From Micractinium sp. NFX-FRZ (Eukaryota > Chlorophyta > Trebouxiophyceae > Chlorellales > Chlorellaceae), in contig JAPTJF010000612.1 of assembly GCA_029339195.1 (NCBI GenBank), forward strand, positions 1 through 29,160: 29,160 bases of DNA, written 5' to 3'. The position numbers and the translations under genes were made by a program. This document shows positions 1 to 10,133 of this stretch, piece after piece. Numbering within the stretch: the stretch's first letter is position 1; every line of letters begins with the position of its first letter. The notes beneath the pieces were generated by a model that saw only the letters and a program-made list of their open reading frames with translations, did not search any database and was not told the DNA's origin.

Positions 1-73
<73 letters not shown>
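1..73. repeat. Poly-G homopolymer at window edge
   Basis: An uninterrupted run of 73 G opens the window and stops three bases before the first recognisable exon (CAG at 74-76). If that CAG is a real acceptor, the intron end before it is poly-G instead of the usual pyrimidine tract. The run may be a real homopolymer or a sequencing or assembly artefact at a low-coverage spot. Confidence 0.95.
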
Positions 74-76
<3 letters not shown>

Positions 77-1070
77 GCTTGACATTGCATGGCTGGAGGA
101 CAAGTACTACCAGTGCGCGGGAGGGAGGGGTGGCGGCGGGATGGGCAGGCGGCAGGGAGTGCATGCCAAGATGTTTTATGCTTTCTGTTTTTTTGCCCAC
201 TCCTTCTTCTTGCCCACTCCTTCTTCCACTATCTCTTGCGCAATGCTGCAAGTCAAGAGGTTGTCCACTCCTTCACAACACTCACTGCCCCGCTCCTCCC
301 TGTGCCGCAGGCACATTGAGGGGAGTCACACCCTGTCACAACACTCAGTGCCCCTCCCCCCCCTGTCCCGCAGGCACATTGAGTACCTGGACATCCAGTA
401 CTTCCCAGTCACCCTGCAGGACTACGCCAACACGACGTGAGGGGGGCGTTGCTTGGTCTGCGGCGTGGTGGTCTGTCTGCTGCTCGACTGCATGCTGGGC
501 ACGCTGGGCGGGCCTGCCTGGGCCTCCACATGCAGCAAGCCCTGGATAGTTGCGGACGCAACCGCCGGCGGCTGGCTTTGTGGCGGCAGCTGGGCCTTGG
601 AACGCCCCCTGCAGCCTATCTTACTTACCCTTGGAACGCCCCCTTGCACACCCTCCCCCCGCCCCCGCAGCGACCGCCCCGGCTGCGAAAACGTCAAGGG
701 AGGCAGCCGGCCGCAGGACGCCCACTACGACCTGATTGGAGCGCTGGTGCACTGCAACCTGAACCTGGCCCCCTCCGGCATGCAGCGGCTGGTCAATGTT
801 GTGGACCACGCGGTGCGGCGCTGGGCAGCACGCAGCGGGCGGTACGAGGTGCTGCAGTCGCTGATGAGCCAGCAGGCAGAGCAGGCGCAGCAGCAGCAGC
901 AGCAGGAGGGCGACGGCGGGGATGCTGGCGGCAGTGGCACCAGCAGCGGCGGCAGCGACAGCAGCGGCGGGGAAGGCAGCGGGGGCAGCTTCGTCGGCAG
1001 CAGGAAAAGGGGTGTGGGGAGGCGCGGCAGTGGGGAGCAGGAGGAGGGCGGTAGGGAGGAGGCGCGGTGA
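77..1070 (+). CDS. 3' part of an unrecognised protein gene (3 exons in view)
   Basis: Three exons join in phase: 77-112, 374-436 and 671-1070 (stop TGA 1068-1070), giving the last 165 residues. Introns 113-373 and 437-670 are GT-AG (donors GTGCGC and GTGAGG, acceptors CGCAG). The joined protein begins with an acidic, aromatic stretch (LDIAWLEDKYYQ, then HIEYLDIQYFPVTL) and continues with a conserved-looking segment (DAHYDLIGALVHCNLNLAPS, then MQRLVNVVDHAVRRW). It ends in a low-complexity tail: a Gln run of six, then about 60 residues rich in Gly, Ser, Arg and Glu. I do not recognise the family and see no signal peptide or membrane helix in the visible part. The 5' end lies outside the window. 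The gene converges on gene A. Confidence 0.65.
265..383 (+). repeat. Tandem 63-bp duplication of intron end plus exon start
   Basis: The end of intron 113-373 is present twice with a 63-base offset. Each copy has a pyrimidine-rich stretch containing TCACAACACTCA, then CGCAG, then GCACATTGAG. The first acceptor would start the exon at 311, the second at 374. Only the second continues directly into conserved-looking coding sequence, but the 63 bases between them contain no in-frame stop, so use of the first site would insert 21 residues. Confidence 0.8.
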
Positions 1071-1652
1071 GGCTGCTGGCTGAAGCTGCCTGTGTGCACG
1101 GCATGCCTGCACTTTTTTCCTGTTCTATTTTCTTGTATTCCCTGCCTGACCCTCTGCTCAACGTACTGGCTTGTAAATTTTCAAACAACCTCTCTCCACT
1201 TGCATTGACGTCAACTAAGAGAAGCTATCTTCAAGCATGGGTGTGTGCAGCTGTGCGCTGCCCACCGGCGAATTCCTAACCTCTAACACGAAATGCAAGC
1301 AAAGAAAGCGTGGCCAATTGGCCAGAGGGGAGAGCAGGGGGAGCGGGCGGAGGAGATATCTTATTGGCATGGCAAGGGCAAGCGAGGGTGCATTGCTGGC
1401 TGAGGCTCCGGAGGATTGGCCAGGCGGGCTTAAGTGACGGCTGGAATGGTTAGGGGTGACGGAAGAGGGAGGGCCGGGGGGGGCGGTACTTGGGGGTTAG
1501 AAGCTGGTAGCGGTTGAAGGGGCGAGGTCTCAGCCAGGTGGTGCCTGGGCTACGTGTAAAAGAAGACGTTGGTAGAGGGATTGGGAGGGGCCATGATGGG
1601 CGCATGCACACATGATGGCAGCGTGCATGTCAGCAGGCAGGCACCCCACCCG
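1071..1652. other. Convergent 3' region between gene 1 and gene A
   Basis: No coding exon is supported here. It holds the 3' UTR of the plus-strand gene, with a TGTAA signal at 1172, and presumably the 3' UTR of gene A, whose stop is at 1653-1655. I did not find a minus-strand TGTAA (TTACA on plus) for gene A. Confidence 0.6.
1172..1176 (+). terminator. Probable polyadenylation signal TGTAA
   Basis: TGTAA lies 101 bases after the TGA of the plus-strand gene, inside an A/T-rich patch (TTGTAAATTTTC) that stands out from the G+C-rich surroundings. TGTAA is the usual chlorophyte poly(A) signal. Confidence 0.6.
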
Positions 1653-4600
1653 TCACGGCGCAATTTGCACGCCGAATCTGTGCTGGAAGCCCGCCGGGAT
1701 CGTCTTGGTGCTCCGATTGACCAGGCTGCAACGAGGAGGGCAGGCGCAGGTGCGGGGGAGGGTCGGCGCAGGCAGGCACGCGCCTGTTTGGAGGCGGCGG
1801 TCATTCACGAGCCTGTCTGTGGCTTGCCGGCAATACTATGCAAGGGGGGTTGCGGGCACCACACACTGCCAGCAAGCTACTGTGCACTCACTCGATGGCG
1901 ATCTGGTATGGGCTGCCTGGGGCCGGAGCCCGGCGCAGGGACTCGCACACGAGGCCTGGGTTCCAGGACCGGAAGGGGATGCATGCCATCTGCAGCCAGC
2001 GGGGCAGTTGCAAATGACGCTGACTGATTCAGTGTGGAGTTCCAGATGGTTGGGATGGGTTGGGTTGGGTTGGGTTGGGTTGGAAGCAATGCTACGCGAG
2101 TCAGTGTGGAGTGCCACATGCACATGCATGGGGAGTGCACACGGCACCTGCAGCAGGGGGAGGGCAGGGCGGTGGCGAGGAGGCAGCAAGGCTGGCAGCA
2201 GCGGCAGCAGCAGCAGCGTGCGTGGCCTGTCTGCCCGCCACGCCAGACGCACGGCACGACTGAGGACGTTTCTGCTAACGGGAACCTTGTAACTGAACTT
2301 TCAGGTGCAGGGACGACGGAGGCACCTAGCACAATCATTCGTCTCCGATTATGAGCCGACCCCCTCTCCCCCGGGTGCACGCTAGCTCGCCCTCGGACAC
2401 AAACCAGCGGAGCCATGCTTTCGCACCCCTTCTGAGCCGGCCACCCGCCCCTCAGGCTTGCCTGCTCGTCGGAGGTCACACCCTGAGCGAAGGGAGTGAA
2501 GAGGTAGAAGGTGCGGCGCGCCATGGGGGGCCAGTTGACGCCAACTTGCACTGCCACGTACATGCCCTGCATGCATGGCACAGTGGTGGAGTGGTGGAGT
2601 GGTGGAGTGGGTGAGCGTGTCAGTGCGTTAGTGCTGGGGACAAAGAGTCAAACGAGTGATGTATCATACAGAAGACTGCAATCTTATCTGCAGGCGAGGT
2701 GGTGGTTAGCTGTGTGGTGCAGTGGTGTGTGTGCAGACATTGGCGCAGGCAGGCGTCAGCCAGGGGCAGCGGGGTACCCAGGGGAGACGGGGAGGCACCA
2801 CACCTCGCCACCCAGCGCCCAGGTGCCCAAACAACTCGGGGCCCCTCTCCCAAGCACGGCGCGACAGAAAGACGCAGGGCAGGCAATCAGCCAGCGAGCA
2901 GGGGGGGGTGGGGGGGGGTGGGCACCACACCTGTGAGGCCTGCCCTGGGCACCCTGGGTGGGCGCCAGCCCCTCCAGCACAATGCAGATGCGTCCCTCTG
3001 CAGAGCGGCACACCGCCCCCCAAGCCTTGCAACTTGCCTGCTCGACGAGGGGCTTGCCGGCGTTGAAGTTGCGCAGCAGGTTCTCTCTGGCGTTCAGACG
3101 CCAGTAGCCGGCGGCTGCAAGCCACGCACGTATGGGGCGGGGCAATGAAAGGGCGGCCAGGGGCGGTCAGAGGGACAGGTCGACGGACCAACAGGGTGGC
3201 GACAGTGTCACAACGCAATGGCAGCAGCTGTCCAGGCACGCACCTGATGCCACCGTGCCCGTGCTGATGACGTTGTTGCCGCTGTCCGGGCTTAGGGTGA
3301 TAATGTCCCCTGGCCAGTGACCTATGCTGGTGGCGATGTGGAAGAAAGAGTCCCTGCATGGGGGGAGGAGGGAGCGGGGGCGGCAGGGCAGGGTCAGGCA
3401 ACTGGAATGAGGCTGCAGTACCTGTCCCCATCCACACACGAGGCCCTGGCCACGGCGCCGCCATGCCATGTGCGGGCAGGGCAGTACGGCCCCATGCCGC
3501 CCAGACCAGCCCCACACCGTGCCGCTGCCTGCCTCCCGGGTCCCCTAGCCGCCTCTGCTGCAAGCGCGTGGCCACCCACAGCCCCCCAAACCGCTGCCCG
3601 GCAGCTGCCCACCTGAACCGGCCCGTCAGGAACTGCCCCGGCATCTCGAAGCCCCCGTTCCAGCACTCTGAGCGGTAGATGAAGTTGGTGACGGGTGCGG
3701 GGGTGGTGGTTGTCACGGCCACGTATTTCGACAGCTGCTTGAACTGGGCTGGGTCGTTGGCCTGCAGAGAGGAAGGAGGGTGGTGGGCGGGTGCAGTGCA
3801 GTGCAGTTTAGAGCCAGCTTGGATCGCTTGTGAGGACAAGTCTGAAGGAGGTGTGGGAGGCTAATGAACTGGGAGCGGCGCCCTGTCACTGGGAGCAGGC
3901 AGGGTCATTGGGCCGGCCACCAAACAGGTTTCGGCGCCAACATAGATAGATCACACAGCAAAGTATCATCTTTCCGGCAGACATGCGCAGGGTCCCCGTT
4001 GCAGAGACGGAGCTGGGCAGGGGAGCATATTAGATTGATTTGACCCGTATGTAACTGCCATATGTTACAGCCTGCTGTAACTGCTGTTCTCTGCAGCTGC
4101 GGAGGGAGGTCCCCTCCCGCCTGCAGTACTGGCAGCCGTACTGCAGCGAGGCGGCGGCACTAGGCCGCCCCTCGGGCCGTAGCCCGCACTCTGTGCGGTC
4201 TCCGGATCTTGTCTCTCTGCTTTCTTGTCTCCTTGTTTCCCGCCCTCCCACCCTGCAGCGCGGCGCGCTGTTTGCGGTGCAGCGGCGGCACGGCGGCACA
4301 GCCGCCGGCGGCGCGGCGCAGACCGCGGCTGCCCCGAACTCGACTCATTTGCTTGCTCATTCTTCTGTTGCGTGCGTGCATGCACCTTTCTGTTTGATCT
4401 GCACCTGCCCATGTATGTAACATGGGGCAGGTGGCTCTGTTTCCGGACCACCGCCCCCTACCGACAGTAGCAGCAGCAGAGAACTAAGCAGGTGGACGGT
4501 GCCAGAAACAGTGGATACTGCACTGCTGCTGTGGTCCCCACCCGCCACGTGTCCACTCATCAATGCACCAGCCACCATGCATCATTGCAGCAGTGCCCCC

Positions 4601-6567
4601 ATAGCCACGGCAGCACAAGCAGCACCAGCAGCACAGACCGTTCAGCGCCAGCAGTACAGCAGTACCAGCAGGGCAGCAGCGCAGCGCAGCGCCAGCCTTG
4701 CTAGCCCACCCCTTGCCTGCAGGATGACGGCTGTGTTCTTAAGGGTGGGCACGCCACCCTGGAAGAGCACGCCGGCGGTGGCGACGTTTGGTGCCGACGT
4801 GCCGCCTGGCACACACGGGGTAGGGTGGGCATGGGCAGGGACAGGCGTGGGGTGTGGTGTGAGCGAAGCACAGGCCAGCACAGCACAGCACGATCACAGC
4901 ATCGAGCACCCCTGGTCCTCCAAACTCCTCTGCCTGCCCCCCTCCGAACGGCACGCAGCATTCACAGCTCAACACCGTCTCTGCCATGCTGCCACCAGTT
5001 CAGTGCCCAGCGCCAGCTGCAGCCAGCTCAGCGCCCATGCCAGCTCAGCGCCCATCCAGCTCACCCATGACCTCAAAGTTGATGCGCACAGTGATGTCCT
5101 CGTACAGGGAGCCCGAGGGGTCGGCGGCGTTGAAGACAACCGAGTTCTGGTTGTCCTGCACGCAGGGCAGAGGGCACAACAAACAAGGTGATGCACAATG
5201 CACCAACATTTCGTTCATCAATGCAACACAACCAAATGCTGCGCGGGCGGCAGTCAAGCGGGCACTGTCTGCCCCCGTGAGCGGGGGGAGGCACACACGC
5301 CTCTCACCTGGCTGACAGAGATGTGGGAGAAGGTGACGTTGCGCAGCGCGCCGGCGCCGCCACGGGCCGTCAGCACCACCCCCTGCCGGTTCTTCCCCAT
5401 GATCCCAATCTCGATGTCGGCATTCTGCACCCCCGGCTGCAGCACAAGAGAAAAGAGAAGGATGTGAGCGTGCAAGTTAACACAAAGGGGGCAGCGGAGC
5501 TCTGACGAGGAACCATGGGTGAGAGGGCACGTCGGCGGTGTGCACCCTGGGGGTTGCAAGTGTTGACAAGCTGCGCACAGGGTTTTCGGGTGCAGTTGTT
5601 GGCTGGCTGGATGCTGGGTGGGAGGCGGGCTGCCTGTCACGCCTGCCTGCTCATTCACTGGCACTCGCAGCAACAAGCTGGCGCCCCATTGCAAGCAGAG
5701 GCATGCTTGCAGTGCACCACCACTCACCAGCACGCGCATGCCAAACTCCCGGAAGCCGTAGATGAGGGTGAAGGTGAGGGGGTGGGCGTAGCTGCCCGGC
5801 AGCAGGGTCAGCCCTTGGCCTGCAGCACACCACCTCAGCGTGCCTTGTTTGCATTTGCTCTTCCTCGGCATCAACAGCACACGCAATATGGGGGGCTTGT
5901 GGGACGGACTTGCTCCCTTTGAAGCAAGCAAACTGTGGCTCACCAGCTCACACACAAGGCGCCCCCGGATTCAGCAAGTGACTTGGTGCGGTGTGCAACC
6001 CATCAGGATGTGCCCAAGCAGCGCCCTTGCCGTGAGCTGCCGCCGACCACAGCGGGCGCAGCGTGCACGGCACCACACCTCCTGTCATGCTCCCATCCTT
6101 GAAGGCATTCACTCCTGGCCTCTCTCGCCCAGATGCCTCCCATCCTGCCCCCATACCACCCCAGGCCGCCCGCACGCCTCATCTCTCACCCGTGCCTCCC
6201 ATGCTTTGAAGGTGCGCCTTTGCCGTGCTGAAGAAGCGGATGCGCGGGTGCAACTCCACGCTTCCCTCGGTAAAGAACACAGTCTGGGTGTGCAGCAGCG
6301 TGCACCAGGTGCGGGGGCAGCTGTCGATGGCGGCCTGCAGCGACCAGGAGGCTGCGGGCGGGCAGGCGGGAGGGAGGGCGGGGTGGAGGTCGGTGGGATG
6401 GGATGGGGAGGTGGCACTGGGGGATGGCACAGAGTGGTGGTGGTGGTGGTGGGCTGGAGGATGGGCCATCGAGTCCACTCAAGCTGAGCCAATTCAGCTA
6501 GAGGATGGGCGGGAGAGCGGGAAGGCAGGGGGGCACTCAGCACTACTGCCAGGGAACAGCCATGACA

Positions 6568-6607
<40 letters not shown>

Positions 6608-9600
6608 CGCTCCGTGCGTCGCTCTTCCACCAGTCGGGGTACACCTCAATCCCCTCCCCGTTGAACTCCACCCGGCCTGCAGGGGGTGCGCGCATTCATC
6701 AGTTGAGGCAGGGCAGGGGTCGGGCAAGCTCCTCGCGTTGTCGCACATGCCCTTGCCGGCCCTCGGCTGAGGGCACGCTCGGCGCTGGCTCAAGGCCCAT
6801 GCACAAAGCCTCCAACAGGTAAAATGGTGCAAGGTGCCTGCTGGGCTTTGAGCCTGGCTGGCAGGCAGGACCGGCCATCAGGGCGCAAAACAAATGCCAG
6901 CACGGCAGGACAACAAGCGTGGACGGACAGCCCGGCTGGCGGCGCACCGTCTCCAATGAACATTGCGTCGTTGCGTGTGGGCGCCCGCTTGGGCTGAGTG
7001 GTGAGGGTGAGCACCACATCGGGGTCGAGCAGGAAGCGGGTGAAGGCGCCTGCACAGCACAGCATGGCACAGCATTACGCACAGCGGGACAAAGCAGGGA
7101 AAGGCGCCCAACAATCCAGCGGCAGTAACAGGGTGAGGGCACCTACGCAGCACGGCACACCACAGGGTGACACAGATTGGAAGCGTGTGGCGCCGCGCAG
7201 CAGCGGCGGCAGCAGCAGCAGCAGCAGCAGCGGTATCCTGCGCAACAGCCACCTCAGGCGCCCGCCCACCCGCCCACCCACGCACCCATGACCACGGTTT
7301 TGGTGAGCGTGATGCTGGAGGAGATGCGGTACGTGCCCACGGGGAAGTACAGGATGGTGGTACCGCCAGCTGCATTCGCCGCAAGCAGCGCTGCCGAGTC
7401 ATCAGTGAAACCATCCCCCCGGGCTCCCCACTGCCGCATGACGTTGCCTGGCATGACGCAGCCGCGGTGCAGCTGTCGGAGGGAGGCGGCCATCAGAGGG
7501 GGATCCATTCGGGGGAAGTTGAGGTCCAGCGGTGGGACGGGGGAGATGGGGGAGGTGGGGCGAGGCGGGACGGGGTCGGTGTCAAGCGCCAGTGTGGGTC
7601 CCGACGGATCCACTGGGGTTGGCGAGGGAGAGGGGCTGGGGGAGGGCGAGGGCTGGGCGGGAGAAGGGGGCGGCGGCGACGGGGACAGCGGGGGCAGCGG
7701 GGGCGGCGGGGGCGGCGGGGAGCGCGGGGGCGGGCTGGGGGAGGGCGGCGGGGGCGAGGCCGAGGGCTCAGTGGGCTGATCCCCCTGCACCTCACACCTG
7801 CAGGCGGGGGAAGCAGGGAGGGAGGTGGGGGCAGCCAGAGGGCGGTGTCAGGGTGCTGGCAGCCAGTGGCGAGTGTCAATGGTAGACATGGGCCATCCTG
7901 GCCAGAGTCCAGGACCCGCACGGTGCCGCAGCACACACAGCACGGCGCCCATTGCCTGCCACTGGATCCGCCTGTCTGCCCACCTGCCCCGCTGTCGTCG
8001 CCTTAGTTCGCCTGCCTGCCACTGCCTGCCCCTGTCACTGCCTGGCCGAATGCCAATGCCACTTCCAGCCAGCGCCTGTCACTTTCACTGGCTGCCACTG
8101 CCAGTGCCAGCTGCCCACTGCTGCCCCACCTGTAGGTGAAAGTGAGCGACTTGGTTGCCTCAGGGCAGGGGTCCCCAAACACGTCGCTTGAGGCCAGCAC
8201 GGCGCATCTGCGCTCCCCCAGGCAGGCAGCAGCCACGATGCTGCAGGGGCGGAGGACAGGGGCGGGTGTGGGGGCATGCGGCGGTGACGCTGTGAGCCAT
8301 TGGGAAACGCTAGCTGTCGCCAGCTGGCGGCTGGCGGCACTACATGCTGGCTGATGCGCTGGGTGCAGCTGCCCCCCGTGCCACGCCATTCTCCTTTTAA
8401 AACGCCACCAGCTGCTTTTCATGGCAGCAGCAGCAGCACATGCTCCTGCAATGAGGTGTGCATGCGGCTGCGGCAGCTGCGCCTCCCACCTGTGAGAATG
8501 AATGGAATAGCCGAGCACAGCAACGAGGGCTCACCAAACTGTGCTATCCAGGCACCTCCCGCCTGGCCGCAAAGTAACATCCCGTCATCCAGCACAATGT
8601 TGTGTCCCATCCAACACCCAGCACCCCAGCCAGCACACCCAAACGCCTCACCTGTAAGAGATGGTGGAGTTGCAGCCCGCCCAGTAGGTGGCCTGCCCAT
8701 AGATGGGGGCAATGATGGCGGTGATGAGCGCCCCGGGATACACACACGTCGGGCGGGCCATGCGGTTTTCCGCCACCCGCAGGGTTGTGTCCATTTGTTG
8801 GAAGGAGGGCGGCTGGACGGAGGTCCCGGGAACAAGCTGGTCGAAATGCCCGCTGAGCTGGTCAACGATGGCCTGCAGGTGGGGCGGCCGGGGGCACAAC
8901 ACAAGCAGGGAGGTGACGATTCGACGTGCTGGACTGGTCAGCGATGGCCTGCAGGTGGGGCGGCCGGGGCGGGAGGGGTGCACAAGCAGGGAGGTGTGAC
9001 GATTTGACGCGCTGCTGATGGAATGAGGGGGGTTCAAGGGAGGACCCAAGCAGCAGGCGGGCAAAGGGAGCGCAATGCGGTCGAGGATTGACAGCAGGAG
9101 GGAGGCGGGTAGAGGGCAGGCATGGAAAGCAGTAGGGAGGGTGCAGGCATCCTGCGTGAGAGTCATTTATGTGCAAGCAGGGGCGGATCGCCCATCCACA
9201 GGCCACAGAAACGATTGTGGGTGTGTGGGTGGCGGCAGGCAGGGTATGGGGCAGCAGGTTGCCTTTCTTTCATGATGTCTTGCAATGCCAGGCCGGCACG
9301 GAGGCGAGGCAGGCAGGAGGGCGGTGTGGGCGGGAAGCCTGGTGCCGCACGGTGCAGGGGTGGGGGCGGGTGCTGCTCACAAAGCCTGCCAGGCAGGGAG
9401 CCGCAACTGTCATGGGTAGGGGTGGGGCGGGTCACTGCATTGAGTGGTGTGGTAGCACCCAAGATCGGCCCCCCACTTGCCTGTGAGGTGGCCTGCTGCT
9501 GCTCCTCCACGCTTGTGACGGGCACTCGCAAGTCATCTTCGCTGCCGGGGGGCGGCGGGGGCGGCAGCACCCAGAACTGCTCCGAGTCGCCCAGCGAGGC

Positions 9601-9975
9601 ATCCTTGTCGTTCAGAAGCATGCTGAGCAGCGTGACGGTGCCAGGGTGGGACGCTTCGTCTGCGCCGCTGAGCAGGCGGCGGGGGCGCGCGCGGGTTGCG
9701 GCGCGGGCGGCGGGGTGCTGCCACGCATGGGTAGCGCCGTGGGTGACGTCGCCGCCCAGGCCGCCTGCTGCTGCCCCGCTGGATGCCAGGTGCCGCATGT
9801 ATTCCACACGGTGCACGCTGAGGCTCGGCAGGCTGGCCAGAGGCTCGAGGGTGGCTGCTAGCTGGGCCGCTGCCGTTGCGGCAGCATGCGCCTGGGCGGC
9901 CAAGATGGTGCCGGCCACAACCAGCAGCGCTGCCCGCCACGCCCCGCGCAATGACTTTTGCTTGATCGCCCGCAT
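1653..9975 (-). CDS. Gene A: secreted lectin / Hyp-rich / beta-helix protein
   Basis: Seventeen exons join without a frame break into 888 residues: 9975-9481, 8872-8652, 8240-8130, 7797-7286, 7049-6948, 6676-6608, 6351-6190, 5819-5728, 5436-5308, 5155-5065, 4805-4717, 3761-3613, 3353-3244, 3114-3038, 2566-2480, 1989-1892, 1725-1653. The start is the ATG whose product begins MRAIKQKSLRGAWRAALLVV, a good signal peptide (cleavage near AQAHA, about residue 31); an ATG 22 codons upstream is in frame but probably intronic. Domains: Gln-rich region near 155-175; SUEL-type lectin about 195-277; Pro-rich linker about 284-385; pectate-lyase-3-like motif 388-447 (WGARGDGFTDD, LYFPVGTYR); beta-helix to the C terminus. 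Potential N-glycosylation sites include CNST and RNVT. Introns 1, 11 and 14 have GC donors. It is a paralogue of gene B. Likely extracellular wall protein; enzymatic activity not established. Confidence 0.9.
2056..2083. repeat. (TGGGT)n pentanucleotide repeat
   Basis: About five TGGGT units sit inside the gene A intron between exons 2566-2480 and 1989-1892. It resembles a G-rich telomeric motif but is not the plant or Chlamydomonas telomere unit; it is read as an ordinary microsatellite. Confidence 0.85.
2583..2612. repeat. (GGTGGAGT)n short tandem repeat
   Basis: Three to four GTGGTGGAGTG-like units lie just upstream, in the transcript sense, of the acceptor of the gene A exon starting at 2566. 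On the minus strand this is a CACCACTC-rich tract, so it doubles as part of the pyrimidine-rich intron end. Confidence 0.7.
3762..4716 (-). other. Longest intron of gene A (955 bases, GC donor)
   Basis: The intron starts with GCAAGG, directly after ...GTCATCCTGCAG, and ends CTCTGCAG before ANDPAQF. No exon of gene A is expected inside, because the paralogue splices the same two exons together. It contains a 7-bp inverted repeat (4064-4070 with 4075-4081) and several plus-strand TGTAA motifs. No confident nested gene was found. Confidence 0.7.
6569..6604. repeat. (CA)n microsatellite abutting a splice donor
   Basis: About 17 CA units. Read on the minus strand, the gene A intron after exon 6676-6608 begins GTGAG and runs straight into (TG)n, so the repeat touches the donor. 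Confidence 0.95.
7286..7797 (-). other. Gene A exon 4: Pro-rich linker and pectate-lyase-3-like start
   Basis: This 512-base exon finishes the lectin domain (C277), then codes for about 65 residues of SPPPP/PSPSPSP repeats typical of hydroxyproline-rich glycoproteins, then a short spacer. It ends with residues 388-447, where the WGARGDGFTDDSAAL and LYFPVGTYR motifs mark the start of a pectate-lyase-3 (GH55/GH28-like) beta-helix. The linker presumably holds lectin and helix apart in the wall. Confidence 0.85.
7794..8785 (-). other. SUEL/rhamnose-binding-type lectin domain of gene A
   Basis: Residues about 195-277, spread over exons 2-4. Seen: TCVYPGALITAIIAPIYG with the YG motif, then C232, C245, C251, the DPC motif (VFGDPCPEATKSLTF) and the final YRC. 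Six cysteines (208, 232, 245, 251, 264, 277) match a set of SUEL cysteines. Known SUEL domains bind L-rhamnose or D-galactose and also occur at the ends of plant beta-galactosidases; the ligand here is inferred only. Confidence 0.8.
8872..8960 (-). repeat. Duplicated acceptor and exon start before gene A exon 2
   Basis: The true exon starts at 8872 with GCCATCGTTGACCAG. Upstream in the transcript, at 8948, the same context (CCGCCCCACCTGCAG followed by GCCATCGCTGACCAG) occurs again, with a period of 76 bases, and flanking CGTCAC..CCTCCCTGCTTGTG is also repeated. Use of the upstream acceptor would shift the frame (76 = 3n+1). Confidence 0.85.
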
Positions 9976-9984
9976 GATGTTTAA

Positions 9985-10132
9985 CTGCAATGCAGTCAAA
10001 CAAGAGTGCCCGGTAGGCGGCGGGGCCCGGCTCGCAACCACCCGCCCACCCGAAGGAGACCGACGGTGGGCTACGGATGGCGGCGTGTAACTGCCCTTGT
10101 TGAGCTTCCAAGTATTGATCGCAGTGTCTTAC
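9985..10132 (-). other. Probable 5' UTR intron of gene A
   Basis: On the minus strand a strong donor (GAGCAG|GTAAGACA, exon end 10133) and an acceptor (GCATTGCAG, exon start 9984) flank 148 bases. The acceptor lies nine bases before the chosen ATG. Gene B has the same arrangement with a GTAAGACC donor, which supports both calls. There is no transcript evidence. Confidence 0.5.
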
Positions 10133-10133
10133 C

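Noticed and set aside
2056..2083. Interstitial telomere
   Set aside because: Unit is TGGGT, not TTTAGGG or TTTTAGGG, and only about five units; an ordinary microsatellite inside an intron.
1569..2292. Plus-strand open frames over the 3' part of gene A
   Set aside because: They are antisense to gene A exons whose minus-strand splicing and paralogue match are clear.
2706..3839. Continuous 377-codon minus-strand frame
   Set aside because: It reads through gene A exons in mixed phases and through introns with good splice sites; only the spliced segments match gene B.
4030..4470. Possible nested gene in the long gene A intron, with open frames on both strands
   Set aside because: Frames are short and unlike any family; gene B splices the flanking exons directly, so nothing is missing from A. 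TGTAA motifs alone are not enough.
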